DNA from: Jatrophihabitans endophyticus
Lineage (GTDB): Bacteria > Actinomycetota > Actinomycetes > Mycobacteriales > Jatrophihabitantaceae
DNA length: 64,000 nucleotides
Direction of reading: 5' to 3'
NCBI RefSeq assembly: GCF_900129455.1
Contig: NZ_FQVU01000006.1
Span: 124,001-188,000, forward strand
The notes below the pieces were generated by a model. It searched no databases and had not been told where the DNA came from. It was given only the letters and a program-made list of their open reading frames with translations. Positions 42,300-50,576 of the stretch are shown here, piece after piece. Every line of letters begins with the position of its first letter. The first letter of the stretch is position 1. Both the position numbers and the translations under genes were made by a program.

Positions 42300-43268
42300 A
42301 TGACGCAGACGTCGGCGCGGCTGCTCACCCTGCTCTCGCTGCTGCAGGCGCCGCGGGAGTGGCCCGGGCCGGAGCTCGCGCGACGGCTGTCGGTCAGCAC
42401 CCGCACCGTCCGCAACGACGTCGAGCGGCTGCGCGACCTCGGCTACCCGGTCGAGGCCACCCGGGGTGCGGTCGGCGGGTACCGGCTCGCCGCGGGCACC
42501 GCGATGCCGCCGCTGCTGCTCGACGACGAGGAGGCCGTCGCGGTGGCCATCAGCCTGCGGACCGCGGCCGGCGGTGCCGTCGCCGGGGTCGAGGAGGCCG
42601 CGCTCCGGGCGCTGACCACGCTGCAGCAGGTGCTGCCGGCGCGGCTCGCGCGTCGGGTCGACGCGGTGCAGGCCGTCACCGCCACCGTGCGTCACGGCGC
42701 CACCCGCGGCTCTCCCGGGCTGGACGGCGCCACGCTCGGCGTGCTGACGGCGGCGGCGCGCGACCGCGAGGTCGTGCGCTTCGCCTATGCCGACGCCGCG
42801 GGGGTCGGCAGCGAGCGACGGGTCGAGCCCTATCGGCTCGTCAACTGGGGACGCCGGTGGTACCTCGTGGCCTTCGACGTCCACCGCGACGACTGGCGCA
42901 CGTTCCGCGTCGACCGGGTCGCGCAGCTGCGTCCCGTCGGTCACCGCTTCGCCCTGCGCCCGCTCCCGGCCGAGGACATCGCCGCCTGGGTCGCGCGCAA
43001 GACGCGGTCGGTGGCGCAGCCGTTCCGCGCGACGGTCGTCGTGTCGGCGGCCGCGGACGACGTGACGGCCCGCATGGGCGGTTGGGCCGAAGGTGGCGTC
43101 GAGGCGCTGCCCGACGGTCGCTGTCGGCTCAGCGTGGGGGCGCGCAACGCGTCCGACCTCGCGATCTGGCTCGGCTTCCTCGACGCCGACTTCGAGGTGG
43201 ACGCGTCGCCCGAGCTGGCGGCCGCCCTGCGCGCCCTCGGCTCCCGGCTCGTGGCTGCGGCTCGGTGA
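42300..43268 (+). CDS. WYL-domain transcriptional regulator
   Basis: The protein has 322 residues. An N-terminal HTH_11 domain (LARRLSVSTRTVRNDVERLR) is followed by the GYPVEATRGAVGGYRL turn. The central WYL domain shows RRVEPYRLVNWGRRWYLVAF and DWRTFRVDRVAQL; the C-terminal WCX region follows. Members bind nucleotides or single-stranded nucleic acid and repress DNA-damage or defence genes; here no defence genes are adjacent. The preceding DUF2867-like gene is in the same direction. Confidence 0.92.
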   Translation: MTQTSARLLTLLSLLQAPREWPGPELARRLSVSTRTVRNDVERLRDLGYPVEATRGAVGGYRLAAGTAMPPLLLDDEEAVAVAISLRTAAGGAVAGVEEAALRALTTLQQVLPARLARRVDAVQAVTATVRHGATRGSPGLDGATLGVLTAAARDREVVRFAYADAAGVGSERRVEPYRLVNWGRRWYLVAFDVHRDDWRTFRVDRVAQLRPVGHRFALRPLPAEDIAAWVARKTRSVAQPFRATVVVSAAADDVTARMGGWAEGGVEALPDGRCRLSVGARNASDLAIWLGFLDADFEVDASPELAAALRALGSRLVAAAR

Positions 43269-43344
43269 CCGCGTCCCCGGCTCCGGGGCCGATCATGCGG
43301 GGCTCGCATCGTCCCCCGGGCCGCGGACGCGGTTGGATGGGGCG

Positions 43345-44520
43345 GTGACCGTGCCCGACGACGTGCTCGCCGAGGTGGCCGCCGCCGGGGCGCGGGACGC
43401 CGGCGGCCTGCCGGTCGGCCTGCTCGGCGACTTCCTCGAGACCGTGAGCGCGGCGGTCGTCGCGGGGGAGCAGGTCAGCCCGACCGCGCTGCGGGTCTAC
43501 CGCGGCCTCGGTGACCGCGCGGCGCGCGACGGTGTCGCGTTGCGGGCGTTGCTCGACCTCTACCTCTCGGCTGCGTGGCGGTTGTGGCCCCACCTGCCGC
43601 CGGTCCGCGACGCGGCCCGGCGGCCCGCCGGTGTCGTGGCCGCCGGCGAGGTGATGCTGCACGCCGCCGACGACGTCGTCGCCGCGCTGGCGGAGGGCTA
43701 TCAGCTGGCTCGGCGCGCGCTCGTGCGCTCGCAGGAGTCGGCGCGGCGCGAGTTCATCGACGACCTGCTCACCGGGACGGCCGACGTGGTGAGCCTGCTG
43801 CACCGCGCGGACGGCTTCGGCCTGGACCTCGCCGGCCCGCACGCCGTCGCGACGGTCGCGGCCGAGCGTGCCTTCGACGACGGCATCCCGCTGCTCACCT
43901 CCCTCGACCGCGCGATCCAGGGCATCAAGGGCGACGCGCACGCCCTGCTGGCCTCCAAGGAGGGTCGGCTCGTCGTCGTCTTCGCCGCGCCGGACCGGGC
44001 AGCGATCGACCATGTCGTCGGCCGCATCGGGAACACGCTCGACGCACAGCGTGACGGCCGGATGTCGATGGGACGGTGGCGCATCGGGCTGGGTCGGCCA
44101 GGCCCCGGCGCCGACGCCGTCGTCGCGTCCTACCGCGAATCGCTCGACGCGCTCGAGCTCGCCGAGCGGCTCGGCCTCCCCGGCCGGACGATCGACGCGC
44201 GGGACCTGCTCGTGTACCAGCTGCTGCTGCGGGATCGGGCGGCGCTGGCCGACCTGGTCGAGAGCACCCTGGCCGGGCTGCGCGACGCGCGCGGCGGTCC
44301 CGGGCCGCTGCTGGACACGCTGATCGCCTACTTCGCGGCCGGGGGCAACACGGCCGCGTGCGCCAGGGAGCTGCACCTGTCGGTGCGCGCGGTGACCTAC
44401 CGGCTGCAGCGCGTCCACGGGCTCACCGGGCTCGACGTCGACCGGCCCGCGGACCGGTTCGCGCTGCACGTCGCGGCCTTCGGGGCGCGGCTGCTCGACT
44501 GGTCCACAGCGAGCACCTGA
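43345..44520 (+). CDS. PucR/CdaR-type regulator with C-terminal HTH
   Basis: The protein has 391 residues. Two halves are visible: an N-terminal helical region (about 1-130, with ALRALLDLYLSAAWRLW), a central GGDEF-like degenerate domain (WRIGLGRPGPGADAVVASYR), and the C-terminal HTH_30: LLDTLIAYFAAGGNTAACAR, LHLSVRAVTYRLQRVHGLTG. Typical of regulators of purine, diacid or amine use. GTG at 43345 is chosen; GTG at 43351 is also possible. It precedes terC by 131 bp, so terC may be read through from it. Confidence 0.87.
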   Translation: MTVPDDVLAEVAAAGARDAGGLPVGLLGDFLETVSAAVVAGEQVSPTALRVYRGLGDRAARDGVALRALLDLYLSAAWRLWPHLPPVRDAARRPAGVVAAGEVMLHAADDVVAALAEGYQLARRALVRSQESARREFIDDLLTGTADVVSLLHRADGFGLDLAGPHAVATVAAERAFDDGIPLLTSLDRAIQGIKGDAHALLASKEGRLVVVFAAPDRAAIDHVVGRIGNTLDAQRDGRMSMGRWRIGLGRPGPGADAVVASYRESLDALELAERLGLPGRTIDARDLLVYQLLLRDRAALADLVESTLAGLRDARGGPGPLLDTLIAYFAAGGNTAACARELHLSVRAVTYRLQRVHGLTGLDVDRPADRFALHVAAFGARLLDWSTAST

Positions 44521-44533
44521 GTTCGACGGGGTA

Positions 44534-44638
44534 GTTGCCGGGAACCGGCAACGAGAGACCCCCGATGCGTCCGGTTCGGGCCTGGGGAGGCACGTTCCCG
44601 GCAAGCAGACTGGTACTCGAACATCACCGCACGAGTAC
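44534..44638 (+). promoter_or_regulatory. Structured leader of terC with two alternative pairings
   Basis: A local hairpin GTTGCCGG-GAA-CCGGCAAC occupies 44534-44552. The left part of it (TTGCCGGGAAC, 44535-44545) is also perfectly complementary over 11 bp to GTTCCCGGCAA at 44594-44604, so the two structures exclude each other. A third stem GTACTCG/CGAGTAC (44613-44619 and 44632-44638) ends right before the Shine-Dalgarno AGGAGA. GGGG at 44528-44531 can also pair with CCCC around 44560. TerC-family genes are often under the manganese yybP-ykoY riboswitch; the flanking GGGGTAG and GAGACCCC weakly recall its ends, but the full fold is not recognisable. Confidence 0.5.
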
Positions 44639-44651
44639 TAGGAGACCTGCG

Positions 44652-45665
44652 ATGAACGTCCCACTCTGGGCGTGGCTGGCCTTCGGCGCGATCGTCGTCG
44701 TCGCGCTGGCCGTCGACCTGCTCGCCCACCGCGGCGCCCACGTGATCGGCTTCAGGGAGGCCTCGTGGTGGAGCGCCGTGTGGGTCGGCCTCGCGCTGCT
44801 GTTCGGCGTCGGCGTGTTCGTCGGCCTGGGCAGCGACGCCGGCGTCGAGTACACGACGGCCTGGCTGCTGGAGAAGAGCCTGTCGGTCGACAACCTGTTC
44901 GTGTTCGCGCTGATCTTCGGCTACTTCAAGGTGCCGCGCGAGTACCAGCACCGCGTGCTGTTCTTCGGCGTCATCGGCGCGCTCGTCTTCCGGGGCATCT
45001 TCCTCGCCGCCGGCGTCGCGGTCGTCAACAAGTTCACCGCGATCCTGTTCGTCTTCGCGGCGGTGCTGCTCTACAGCGCGTACAAGCTGATGAAGGACGA
45101 GGACGACACCTACGACCCGAGCAGCAGCCTCGCGCTGCGGGTGATGCGCAAGTTCGTCCCGGTGCGCGACGAGTACGCCGGCACCAGGTTCTTCGTCAAG
45201 GAGGCCGGCAAGCGCGTGGCGACCCCGCTGCTCGCGGTCGTCGTGGCGATCGAGGCGGCCGACCTGATCTTCGCCGTCGACAGCGTGCCCGCCGTCCTGG
45301 CGGTCAGCGACGACGCGTTCATCGTGTACTCCAGCAACGCGTTCGCGATCCTCGGCCTCCGCGCGCTGTACTTCCTGCTCTCCGGCCTGCTCGACAAGTT
45401 CCACTACCTCGGTAAGGGCCTGTCGATCGTGCTGGCCTTCATCGGCGTCAAGCTGATCCTGCAGGCGAGTCACAAGGTCATCAGCACCTCGGTGCCGGAG
45501 ATCCCGTCCCCGGTCAGCCTCGCGGTGATCATCACGGTGCTCGCCGGCGCGATCATCCTGTCGATCAAGCGGCCGCTGCCGCCGGAGGAGGACGCGGACG
45601 ACGGCGTCACGGCCGCGGCGCAGCCGTCGCCCACGGAGCTCACGGCTGACCCACAGCAGCGCTGA
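44652..45665 (+). CDS. TerC-family membrane protein
   Basis: The protein has 337 residues and 8-9 membrane segments. The TerC signatures [19 protein letters not shown] (near residue 76) and [15 protein letters not shown] (near 205) carry the acidic residues thought to bind metal during Mn2+ export. The acidic tail (PEEDADDGV) is cytoplasmic. TerC proteins export manganese or load metal to exoenzymes, and in some clusters give tellurite resistance. The ATG at 44652 has AGGAGA 7 nt upstream. It is followed by a TerD-family gene 77 bp away in the same direction. Confidence 0.94.
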   Translation: MNVPLWAWLAFGAIVVVALAVDLLAHRGAHVIGFREASWWSAVWVGLALLFGVGVFVGLGSDAGVEYTTAWLLEKSLSVDNLFVFALIFGYFKVPREYQHRVLFFGVIGALVFRGIFLAAGVAVVNKFTAILFVFAAVLLYSAYKLMKDEDDTYDPSSSLALRVMRKFVPVRDEYAGTRFFVKEAGKRVATPLLAVVVAIEAADLIFAVDSVPAVLAVSDDAFIVYSSNAFAILGLRALYFLLSGLLDKFHYLGKGLSIVLAFIGVKLILQASHKVISTSVPEIPSPVSLAVIITVLAGAIILSIKRPLPPEEDADDGVTAAAQPSPTELTADPQQR

Positions 45666-45742
45666 GCAGGCTCGGCACGGACACCCGCCCGATTTCCACC
45701 CACCACCCAACCCGCAGCACCGATTCGAAAGGACCGATCACC

Positions 45743-46318
45743 ATGGGCGTCAGCCTCAGCAAGGGCGGCAACGTCTCACTCACCAAGGAGGCGCCGGGCA
45801 TGACCAACGTGCTCGTCGGCCTCGGGTGGGACGCCCGCACCACCACCGGGGACGACTTCGACCTCGACGCGTCGGCGATCCTGCTCGACGCCGGCGGCAA
45901 GGTCGTCTCGGACAAGCACTTCGTCTTCTTCAACAACCTGGCCTCGCCCGAGGGGTCGGTGCAGCACACCGGCGACAACCTCACCGGCGAGGGCGAGGGC
46001 GACGACGAGGCGATCAAGGTCAACCTGCCGGCGGTGCCGGCCGAGGTCGACAAGATCGTCTTCCCGGTCACGATCTACGAGGGGGAGGCGCGGCGGCAGG
46101 GCTTCGGCCAGGTGCGCAACGCGTTCATCCGCATCGTCGACGAGGCCAACAACGGCGAGGTCGCCCGCTACGACCTCACCGAGGATGCGTCGAACGAGAC
46201 CGCGATGGTGTTCGGCGAGCTGTACCGCAACAACAACGAGTGGAAGTTCCGCGCCGTCGGCCAGGGCTACTCGTCCGGGCTCGTGGGGATCGCCCGCGAC
46301 TTCGGCGTGAACGTCTGA
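45743..46318 (+). CDS. TerD-family calcium-binding stress protein
   Basis: The protein has 191 residues, the standard TerD length. Typical sequence: [60 protein letters not shown] (acidic Ca2+ sites), and [20 protein letters not shown]. TerD proteins bind two calcium ions and act with TerC in a membrane-linked stress complex (tellurite, phage and oxidative stress). The ATG at 45743 has GAAAGGA about 9 nt upstream. A 16-bp terminator hairpin follows the gene. Confidence 0.96.
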   Translation: MGVSLSKGGNVSLTKEAPGMTNVLVGLGWDARTTTGDDFDLDASAILLDAGGKVVSDKHFVFFNNLASPEGSVQHTGDNLTGEGEGDDEAIKVNLPAVPAEVDKIVFPVTIYEGEARRQGFGQVRNAFIRIVDEANNGEVARYDLTEDASNETAMVFGELYRNNNEWKFRAVGQGYSSGLVGIARDFGVNV

Positions 46319-46341
46319 CGCACCACGGTTCCACCGCACTC

Positions 46342-46378
46342 CGCCGCGGCCCCGTCGCTCGCCGACGGGGCCGCGGCG
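46342..46378 (+). terminator. 16-bp stem-loop after the TerD gene
   Basis: CGCCGCGGCCCCGTCG (46342-46357) pairs perfectly with 46363-46378 around CTCGC. It separates the ter genes from the nickel transporter. Confidence 0.85.
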
Positions 46379-46417
46379 CGTCCCGGGGGGAGCGTCCGAC
46401 CGCCGCGCCGCGCGTTG

Positions 46418-46457
46418 TTGCAGGCCGATTGCAACAAGCTGGCCGCGCCGCTAGCGT
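46418..46457 (+). promoter_or_regulatory. Nickel transporter promoter with Nur-like box
   Basis: TTGCAG-N5-TTGCAA at 46418-46434 matches, except for one base, the TTGCAA-N5-TTGCAA box reported for Nur of Streptomyces (from memory). It is also the core of a longer inverted repeat TTGTTGCA-N7-TGCAACAA (46415-46437). The right half-site TTGCAA (46429-46434) is spaced exactly 17 bp from TAGCGT (46452-46457), so it doubles as the -35. TAGCGT lies 8 nt before the GTG start. Ni-bound Nur would block RNA polymerase directly. Confidence 0.7.
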
Positions 46458-46465
46458 CGGATCTC

Positions 46466-47656
46466 GTGACCTCAGCTCCGGCCGTCCGCGACACCGGCAC
46501 CGGCACCGGCCGGGACACGATGCTCTCGCGGTTCCGCGGCACGCTGACCCGGGCCGACCGGCGCTCGCTCGCCGGGATGGCCGGCTTCATCGTGCTGCTG
46601 CACGTCCTCGGTCTCGGCGCGCTGTTCGGCTTGGTCATCCCCGGGCACTACCAGCTCGGCGGCGACCATCCGGTGTTCAACGTGGGGGTCGGCGTCCTCG
46701 CCTACACCTTCGGGCTGCGGCACGCCTTCGACGCCGACCACATCGCCGCCGTCGACAACACGACGCGCAAGCTCATGGCCGACAACGTCGACCAGGAGAT
46801 GCGAGGCGACGAGGAGACCCGCAAGCCGCTCTCGGTCGGGTTCTGGTTCTCGCTCGGCCACTCGACGATCGTCTTCGCCCTCGCCTTCCTGCTGACGGTG
46901 GGCGTGAAGGCACTGGCCGGACAGGTCAAGCACGAGGACTCGGAGCTGCACTCGGTCACCGGCATCATCGGCGTGTCGGTGTCGGGCACATTCCTCTGGA
47001 TCCTCGGCGTCCTCAACCTGATCGTGCTCGTCGGCATCGTCAAGGTGTTCCGGCGGATGCGCACCGGCGAGTACAGCGAGGAGGAGCTGGAGGACCACCT
47101 CAACAAGCGCGGTTTCATGAACCGCTTCCTCGGCGGCCTCACGAGGTCGGTGCGCAAGCCGTGGCACATCTACCCGGTGGGCGTGCTGTTCGGGTTGGGC
47201 TTCGACACCGCCACCGAGGTCGGACTGCTGGTGATCGCCGGGGGCGCGGCCGCGCTGGACCTGCCGTTCTACGTGATCCTCGTGCTGCCGGTGCTCTTCG
47301 CGGCCGGCATGTGCCTGATGGACACCATCGACGGCGTCTTCATGAACGCCGCCTACGGCTGGGCGTTCATGAGACCGGTGCGCAAGGTCTTCTACAACAT
47401 CACGATCACCGCGGTGTCGGTGGCCGTCGCACTCGTCATCGGCAGCATCGAGCTCGTCAGCGTGCTGGCCGACCAGGCGAAGATCGAGTCCGGGCCGCTG
47501 CGGGCGATCGCAGACGTGCCGCTGGACTACGCCGGGTACGCCATCGTCGGACTGTTCGTGCTCGCCTGGGTCGTCGCGCTGCTCGTGTGGAAGTACGGCC
47601 GCATCGAGCAGAAGTGGACGGCGCACCTCGCGCCGCCGCAGGACTGCGTGGACTGA
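46466..47656 (+). CDS. NiCoT-family nickel/cobalt transporter
   Basis: The protein has 396 residues and about eight membrane segments. The family signature RHAFDADHIAAVDNTTRKL (helix 2, with the metal-binding His and Asp) and LGFDTATEVGLL are intact. It imports Ni2+ and/or Co2+ across the plasma membrane; the choice cannot be read from the signature. The GTG at 46466 is preferred over a TTG 51 bp upstream because it follows the -10 by 8 nt and the conserved body starts later. No urease or hydrogenase is in the window; a nickel superoxide dismutase or other user may lie elsewhere. Confidence 0.94.
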   Translation: MTSAPAVRDTGTGTGRDTMLSRFRGTLTRADRRSLAGMAGFIVLLHVLGLGALFGLVIPGHYQLGGDHPVFNVGVGVLAYTFGLRHAFDADHIAAVDNTTRKLMADNVDQEMRGDEETRKPLSVGFWFSLGHSTIVFALAFLLTVGVKALAGQVKHEDSELHSVTGIIGVSVSGTFLWILGVLNLIVLVGIVKVFRRMRTGEYSEEELEDHLNKRGFMNRFLGGLTRSVRKPWHIYPVGVLFGLGFDTATEVGLLVIAGGAAALDLPFYVILVLPVLFAAGMCLMDTIDGVFMNAAYGWAFMRPVRKVFYNITITAVSVAVALVIGSIELVSVLADQAKIESGPLRAIADVPLDYAGYAIVGLFVLAWVVALLVWKYGRIEQKWTAHLAPPQDCVD

Positions 47657-47669
47657 CCACCGCCGCCCG

Positions 47670-48281
47670 TCACAGCAGATCGCGCAGTCGCGCGATCAGG
47701 GCGTCCTTCACCGCGGCCCCGACCGCGGCTCCCAGCTGCCTGTTCAGGGCGTCGACGTCGCTGACATCGGTCAGCAGCCGGGCGAGGTCGAGCTTGCGGA
47801 TCGTGCGGCGCAGCACGTCGTCGGTGTGCAGCGCGTTGTCGACGACGGAGTCGGGGACGGCGCGGATGAGCGCCTTGACGAAGCCGTTCAGGTCGGACAT
47901 GTCCAGCGCCTCGTCGACGAGTGACGACGCGCGTGGCAGCCGGCCCTCGGCCTGCAACCGGTCGACCGCGGCGAGCAGACCCGCCCGTACCGCCGCGACC
48001 TGCGCCGGCGTGCGGGTGCCCGGACGCGCCAGCTCGAGCACCAGCGCCTCGCGCGACTCGCCGAGCCGGCACGCGGCCCCGTTCACGCCGAGCAGCACGA
48101 GCTGCTCGCCCAGCCCCTCGAGGCCGGTCGACACGGACGTCGCCGGTCGGGTGACGCACGGGTCCGCCGCCCTGCGCGGCGCGTAGTCGCCGCCGCCGTG
48201 GGCCACCTCGACGGTGAGCACGCCGGCGACGAGGACCACGGCGAGCAGCGGCAGCAGCAGCCCGCGCAGCCGGCGGCTCAT
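47670..48281 (-). CDS. Exported protein in an acyltransferase/MFS operon
   Basis: The protein has 203 residues. An N-terminal membrane anchor (RRLRGLLLPLLAVVLVAGVL) leads to an external domain with two cysteines (DPCVTRPATS and GAACRLGESREALVLE) that may form a disulphide. The rest is helical and charged (LVDEALDMSDLNGFVKALIR; VDALNRQLGAAVGAAVKDAL). I recognise no family. The ATG at 48281 overlaps the MFS stop by 4 bp, so it is translationally coupled to the transporter and may be its external partner. Confidence 0.78.
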   Translation of the reverse strand: MSRRLRGLLLPLLAVVLVAGVLTVEVAHGGGDYAPRRAADPCVTRPATSVSTGLEGLGEQLVLLGVNGAACRLGESREALVLELARPGTRTPAQVAAVRAGLLAAVDRLQAEGRLPRASSLVDEALDMSDLNGFVKALIRAVPDSVVDNALHTDDVLRRTIRKLDLARLLTDVSDVDALNRQLGAAVGAAVKDALIARLRDLL

Positions 48282-49696
48282 GCGGTCACCGCCCGCCGCC
48301 GCAAGGGGAGGAGCGACAGCAGCGCCGCCGCGGCGAGCACCGCACCGGCGAGGAAGGAGTTGCGGAACGCCCGCGTGGCCGCGCGCTGGAGCTGGTCGTC
48401 GAGGTCGGCCTCGAGCTGTGCGCCGGCCGCGCGGTCGCGGGGTGCGAGCCGGAGCCGAGCGAACGCGGGATGCAGGTCGGGCACCCGCCCGTCGGCCGCC
48501 ACGAGCGCGTCGCTCAGCCCTTGCGCGACGGCCACCTTGTCGGTGGCCCGTAGCGGCGCGTCGAGCACGAGCGCGGTGACGGCCTCCTGTGCCGGCTGTT
48601 GCGCGTCGCGCAGGTCGCCGACGAAGACGGGGGTGAGGATCGCGAGCCCGAGCACCACGCCGGCGTGGCGTGCGGCGATCGTCCACCCGCCGTGGACGGC
48701 CCGGGGCGAGCGGCCGCGCATGGCGACGAGGGTCAGCCGGTCGAGCGTGAGGCCCAGCCCCAGCCCGACGAGCGCCTGGGGGGCGACCGTCCAGGCCAGC
48801 TGTGCCGACGGCAACAGCGCGAGGCAGGCGAGTCCGCCGGCGACGAGCAGGCAGCCCGCCGCGGTGGCGGCCCTCCGCCCCGCCCGGGTCGCGCGCGTCA
48901 ACGGCCGGGCCGCCAGCGCGGCCAGCGGCAGCACCATGACCGTGAGCGCCGCGGTGGCCGGGGAGCGGCGCCAGCCGTCGATCAGCAGCAGGACGAGCAG
49001 GAAGAGCGCCGCGGTCGTCGCGGCCGACAACAGCGCCAGCGTGAGGTTCGGCGACAGCGCCGGTCGATCGCGCCGCGCCGGCGGGGTGCGGGGCGCCCGC
49101 ACCGCGAGCGCGGCAGGGACGGCGAGCGCGGCCACCGGCACCTGCACGACGAAGATCGACTGCCACGAGAAGGCCTCGGTGAGCAGTCCGCCCGCGACCG
49201 GGCCGGCCGCGGTGCCGACCACGCCGGCGAGGACCCAGCGGGCGACGCCGCGGCGATCGTCGGAGGCGGCGACCAGCAGCTCCAGGCAGCCGACGAGTGC
49301 GAACGCCCCGCCGAGGGCCTGCACGCACCGCGCCCCGATCAGCACCGCCGCCGACCCGGCCACCGCGCACAGCGCGGACGCGACGGCGAAGACCGCGATG
49401 CCGGCCGCGGCCGACCGGGTCGGCGCGCCACGGCCGGCGAGCCGGGCGGCGGGCACGACGGCGAGGGCCAGCACCAGGTTGTACGCGATGAGGACCCAGG
49501 CCACGCCGGCCACCGTGGTGTGCAGGTGGCGCAGGATGTCGGGCAGCGCGAGCGTGACCACGGCCGAGTCCGCGAGCACGAAGCCGACCGTCACCGCGAG
49601 CAGCGCGACGGCCGGCCCGCGCCGCCGGGTCGGCGGACCCGGCTCGACGGTGGCGGTCGGGGAGCCGGGCATCCGGGAGTCCATCCCGGAGCTCAC
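48278..49696 (-). CDS. MFS transporter (14-helix DHA2-like)
   Basis: The protein has 472 residues and 13-14 membrane segments. LLAVTVGFVLADSAVVTLAL followed by PDILRHL is the DHA2 helix-1 pattern; WVLIAYNLVLALAVVPAARL is the motif A region. The C-terminal part holds a large external loop (about 375-430; LHPAFARLRLAPRDRAAGAQ) before the last helix, as in lipid- or drug-exporting members. GTG at 49696 overlaps the acyltransferase stop by 4 bp. It is sandwiched between an acyltransferase and an exported protein, suggesting lipid export (inference). Confidence 0.88.
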   Translation of the reverse strand: MSSGMDSRMPGSPTATVEPGPPTRRRGPAVALLAVTVGFVLADSAVVTLALPDILRHLHTTVAGVAWVLIAYNLVLALAVVPAARLAGRGAPTRSAAAGIAVFAVASALCAVAGSAAVLIGARCVQALGGAFALVGCLELLVAASDDRRGVARWVLAGVVGTAAGPVAGGLLTEAFSWQSIFVVQVPVAALAVPAALAVRAPRTPPARRDRPALSPNLTLALLSAATTAALFLLVLLLIDGWRRSPATAALTVMVLPLAALAARPLTRATRAGRRAATAAGCLLVAGGLACLALLPSAQLAWTVAPQALVGLGLGLTLDRLTLVAMRGRSPRAVHGGWTIAARHAGVVLGLAILTPVFVGDLRDAQQPAQEAVTALVLDAPLRATDKVAVAQGLSDALVAADGRVPDLHPAFARLRLAPRDRAAGAQLEADLDDQLQRAATRAFRNSFLAGAVLAAAALLSLLPLRRRAVTA

Positions 49697-50373
49697 GGCC
49701 CGCTCCCGGCGTCGACGGCCCGGGCGCGCAGTGTCGCGGCGGTGCGGCGCCGCCCGGGGATCTCGCGCGGCGCGCGCTCGCGCAGCTCGGCGAGGAGACG
49801 GCCGGCGAACGCGACGGCGGTCTCGCCGGGACGCAGCTGGCCGCCGCGCGGCAGGAAGAACTCCACCGAGACCGCCGGCCGGCGGGGCACCCGCACCACG
49901 TCGGTGCTGCCGTTGACGGCGACACACACGACGAGTGCGTCCGGCACCTCCTGCGCGAGGCGGCCGACACCACTGCGGGCACGCAGCTCGCAGCCCAGTG
50001 AGCGCGTCCCCTCGGGGAACATGCCGATGCAGGCGCCGGCGCGCAGCTCCGCGACCGCCCGCGCCATCGCCTCGGCGTTGCTGACCCCGCGCACCACCGG
50101 GATGTGTCCCATCCCGGTCATCAGCGACCCGACGACCCGGTTGCGCCACAGCGTCGACTTCGACAGCGCCCGGATCGAGCGCACGTCGCGGGCGGCGACG
50201 GCGATCGCGATCGGGTCCCAGTAGCTGTCGTGGTCCGCGGCGAGCACCACCGGCCCGGTCGCGGGCAGGCAGTCCAGGCCGCTCACCCGCAGCCGGGACC
50301 ACCGGGTCAGCACCGGTCCGCCGACGCCGAGCACGACGCGGTAGGCGGACGGATGCGCGGGCACGGCGGTCAT
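49693..50373 (-). CDS. 1-acyl-glycerol-3-phosphate acyltransferase (PlsC-like)
   Basis: The protein has 226 residues. Motif I HDSYWD (HX4D), the acceptor-binding IPVVRG region, motif III FPEGTRS, and a late VPRRPAVSVEFFLPRG stretch match the PlsC/LPLAT family. It would acylate a lysophospholipid or a related lipid acceptor at the membrane face. ATG at 50373 is chosen because the upstream extension overlaps the divergent helicase promoter. First gene of a three-gene operon with 4-bp overlaps. Confidence 0.9.
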   Translation of the reverse strand: MTAVPAHPSAYRVVLGVGGPVLTRWSRLRVSGLDCLPATGPVVLAADHDSYWDPIAIAVAARDVRSIRALSKSTLWRNRVVGSLMTGMGHIPVVRGVSNAEAMARAVAELRAGACIGMFPEGTRSLGCELRARSGVGRLAQEVPDALVVCVAVNGSTDVVRVPRRPAVSVEFFLPRGGQLRPGETAVAFAGRLLAELRERAPREIPGRRRTAATLRARAVDAGSGP

Positions 50374-50430
50374 CCTCGCGCAACCGGGGCCGTCCGGCAG
50401 CGTGTGGTCGGGGTCGTGGCGCCGAGCCGC

Positions 50431-50508
50431 TAGACTGGTGGTGCTCGCGGGCACCGATTGCCCGTATCTGCCAAGCACCGACATCGCGACGCGGCTCCGC
50501 CCGCGTCG
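50431..50508 (+). promoter_or_regulatory. Promoter and structured leader of the DEAD-box helicase gene
   Basis: TAGACT (50431-50436) is a -10 giving a ~135-nt leader. Two stems are visible: GGTGC/GCACC (50440-50444 and 50451-50455) and CGACGCGG/CCGCGTCG (50487-50494 and 50501-50508). Unlike most genes in this window this one has a long leader plus a Shine-Dalgarno. Confidence 0.5.
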
Positions 50509-50576
50509 GGCTCGTGCCAGGACCGCCGCACACCGCGGATCGCCGGGACGTGCCACCGTTCCGCGAAGGACCACCC

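Noticed and set aside
44521-44651. Firm call of a yybP-ykoY riboswitch before terC
   Set aside because: Only loose similarity of the flanking GGGG and CCCC segments; the second arm and conserved loop were not found by eye, so it is reported as a structured leader only.
47670-49982. Single 770-residue frame through the MFS region
   Set aside because: The conserved MFS sequence is in another frame; only 47670-48281 of this frame is a real gene.
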